Positions 6,346-6,401 of a stretch of 6,401 nucleotides of DNA are shown one piece after another. This DNA comes from Dehalococcoidia bacterium UBA3254 (GTDB taxonomy: Bacteria > Chloroflexota > Dehalococcoidia > Dehalococcoidales > UBA3254), in contig DEUU01000107.1 in assembly GCA_002362735.1 (NCBI GenBank), positions 1 to 6,401 of the forward strand, in the 5' to 3' direction. The notes beneath the pieces are model-generated. The model saw nothing but the letters and a program-made list of their open reading frames with translations, did not search any database and was not told where the DNA came from. Position 1 is the first letter of the stretch. Each line of letters begins with the position of its first letter. The position numbers and the translations under genes are program-made.

Positions 6346-6401
6346 TCTTAATTCTCCGTTCCTAGAAGATTCTTGGGAGTTATGGATAGGAGAGCCACCG
6401 A

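Noticed and set aside
6348..6401. Open reading on the - strand ending in TAA just before the dctQ start, possibly the C-terminus of an upstream gene such as dctP
   Set aside because: Only 17 codons are visible and they match no family motif that I recognise; an open stretch of this length is expected by chance.

Overview
The window holds five protein-coding genes in two converging groups. A class III (CaiB/BaiF) CoA-transferase pair is on the + strand (2-2357). A tungsten-type aldehyde:ferredoxin oxidoreductase (AOR) family enzyme plus the two membrane subunits of a TRAP transporter are on the - strand (6345 down to 2400). Coding density is high, no gap exceeds 131 bases, and I see no RNA gene, CRISPR array, insertion sequence or phage gene. 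The gene content points to an anaerobic bacterium: AOR-family tungstoenzymes, class III CoA-transferases and TRAP carboxylate importers occur together in sulfate reducers, syntrophs, Peptococcaceae-like Firmicutes and Dehalococcoidia. The sequence alone does not let me choose among these.

Region by region: 2-991 is the 3' part of a first CoA-transferase, cut by the window edge. 992-1106 is a 115-base spacer filled by a long imperfect palindrome that looks like a dispersed repeat. 1107-2357 is a complete second CoA-transferase. 2371-2404 is a strong terminator in the gap where the two groups converge. 2400-4346 (-) is the AOR-like oxidoreductase. 4347-4477 is a spacer with a GC-rich hairpin. 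4478-5785 (-) is the large TRAP subunit, with its start corrected to the internal Met that has a Shine-Dalgarno site, and 5782-6345 (-) is the small TRAP subunit. The two TRAP genes overlap by ATGA. No substrate-binding (DctP) gene is inside the window.

How they may work together (inference): the TRAP system imports an organic acid, the CoA-transferase pair moves CoA onto it or between intermediates, and the AOR-like enzyme carries out a low-potential redox step on the acid, aldehyde or thioester. The substrate cannot be read from the sequence.

The two most notable points are active-site changes. The upstream CoA-transferase has Gly where the family's catalytic Asp belongs, while its downstream partner keeps the Asp; this pattern suggests a heteromeric enzyme with one catalytic and one non-catalytic subunit. 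The AOR-like protein keeps its four Fe-S cysteines but appears to have lost the conserved Glu and His near the metal, so its substrate is probably not a simple aldehyde.
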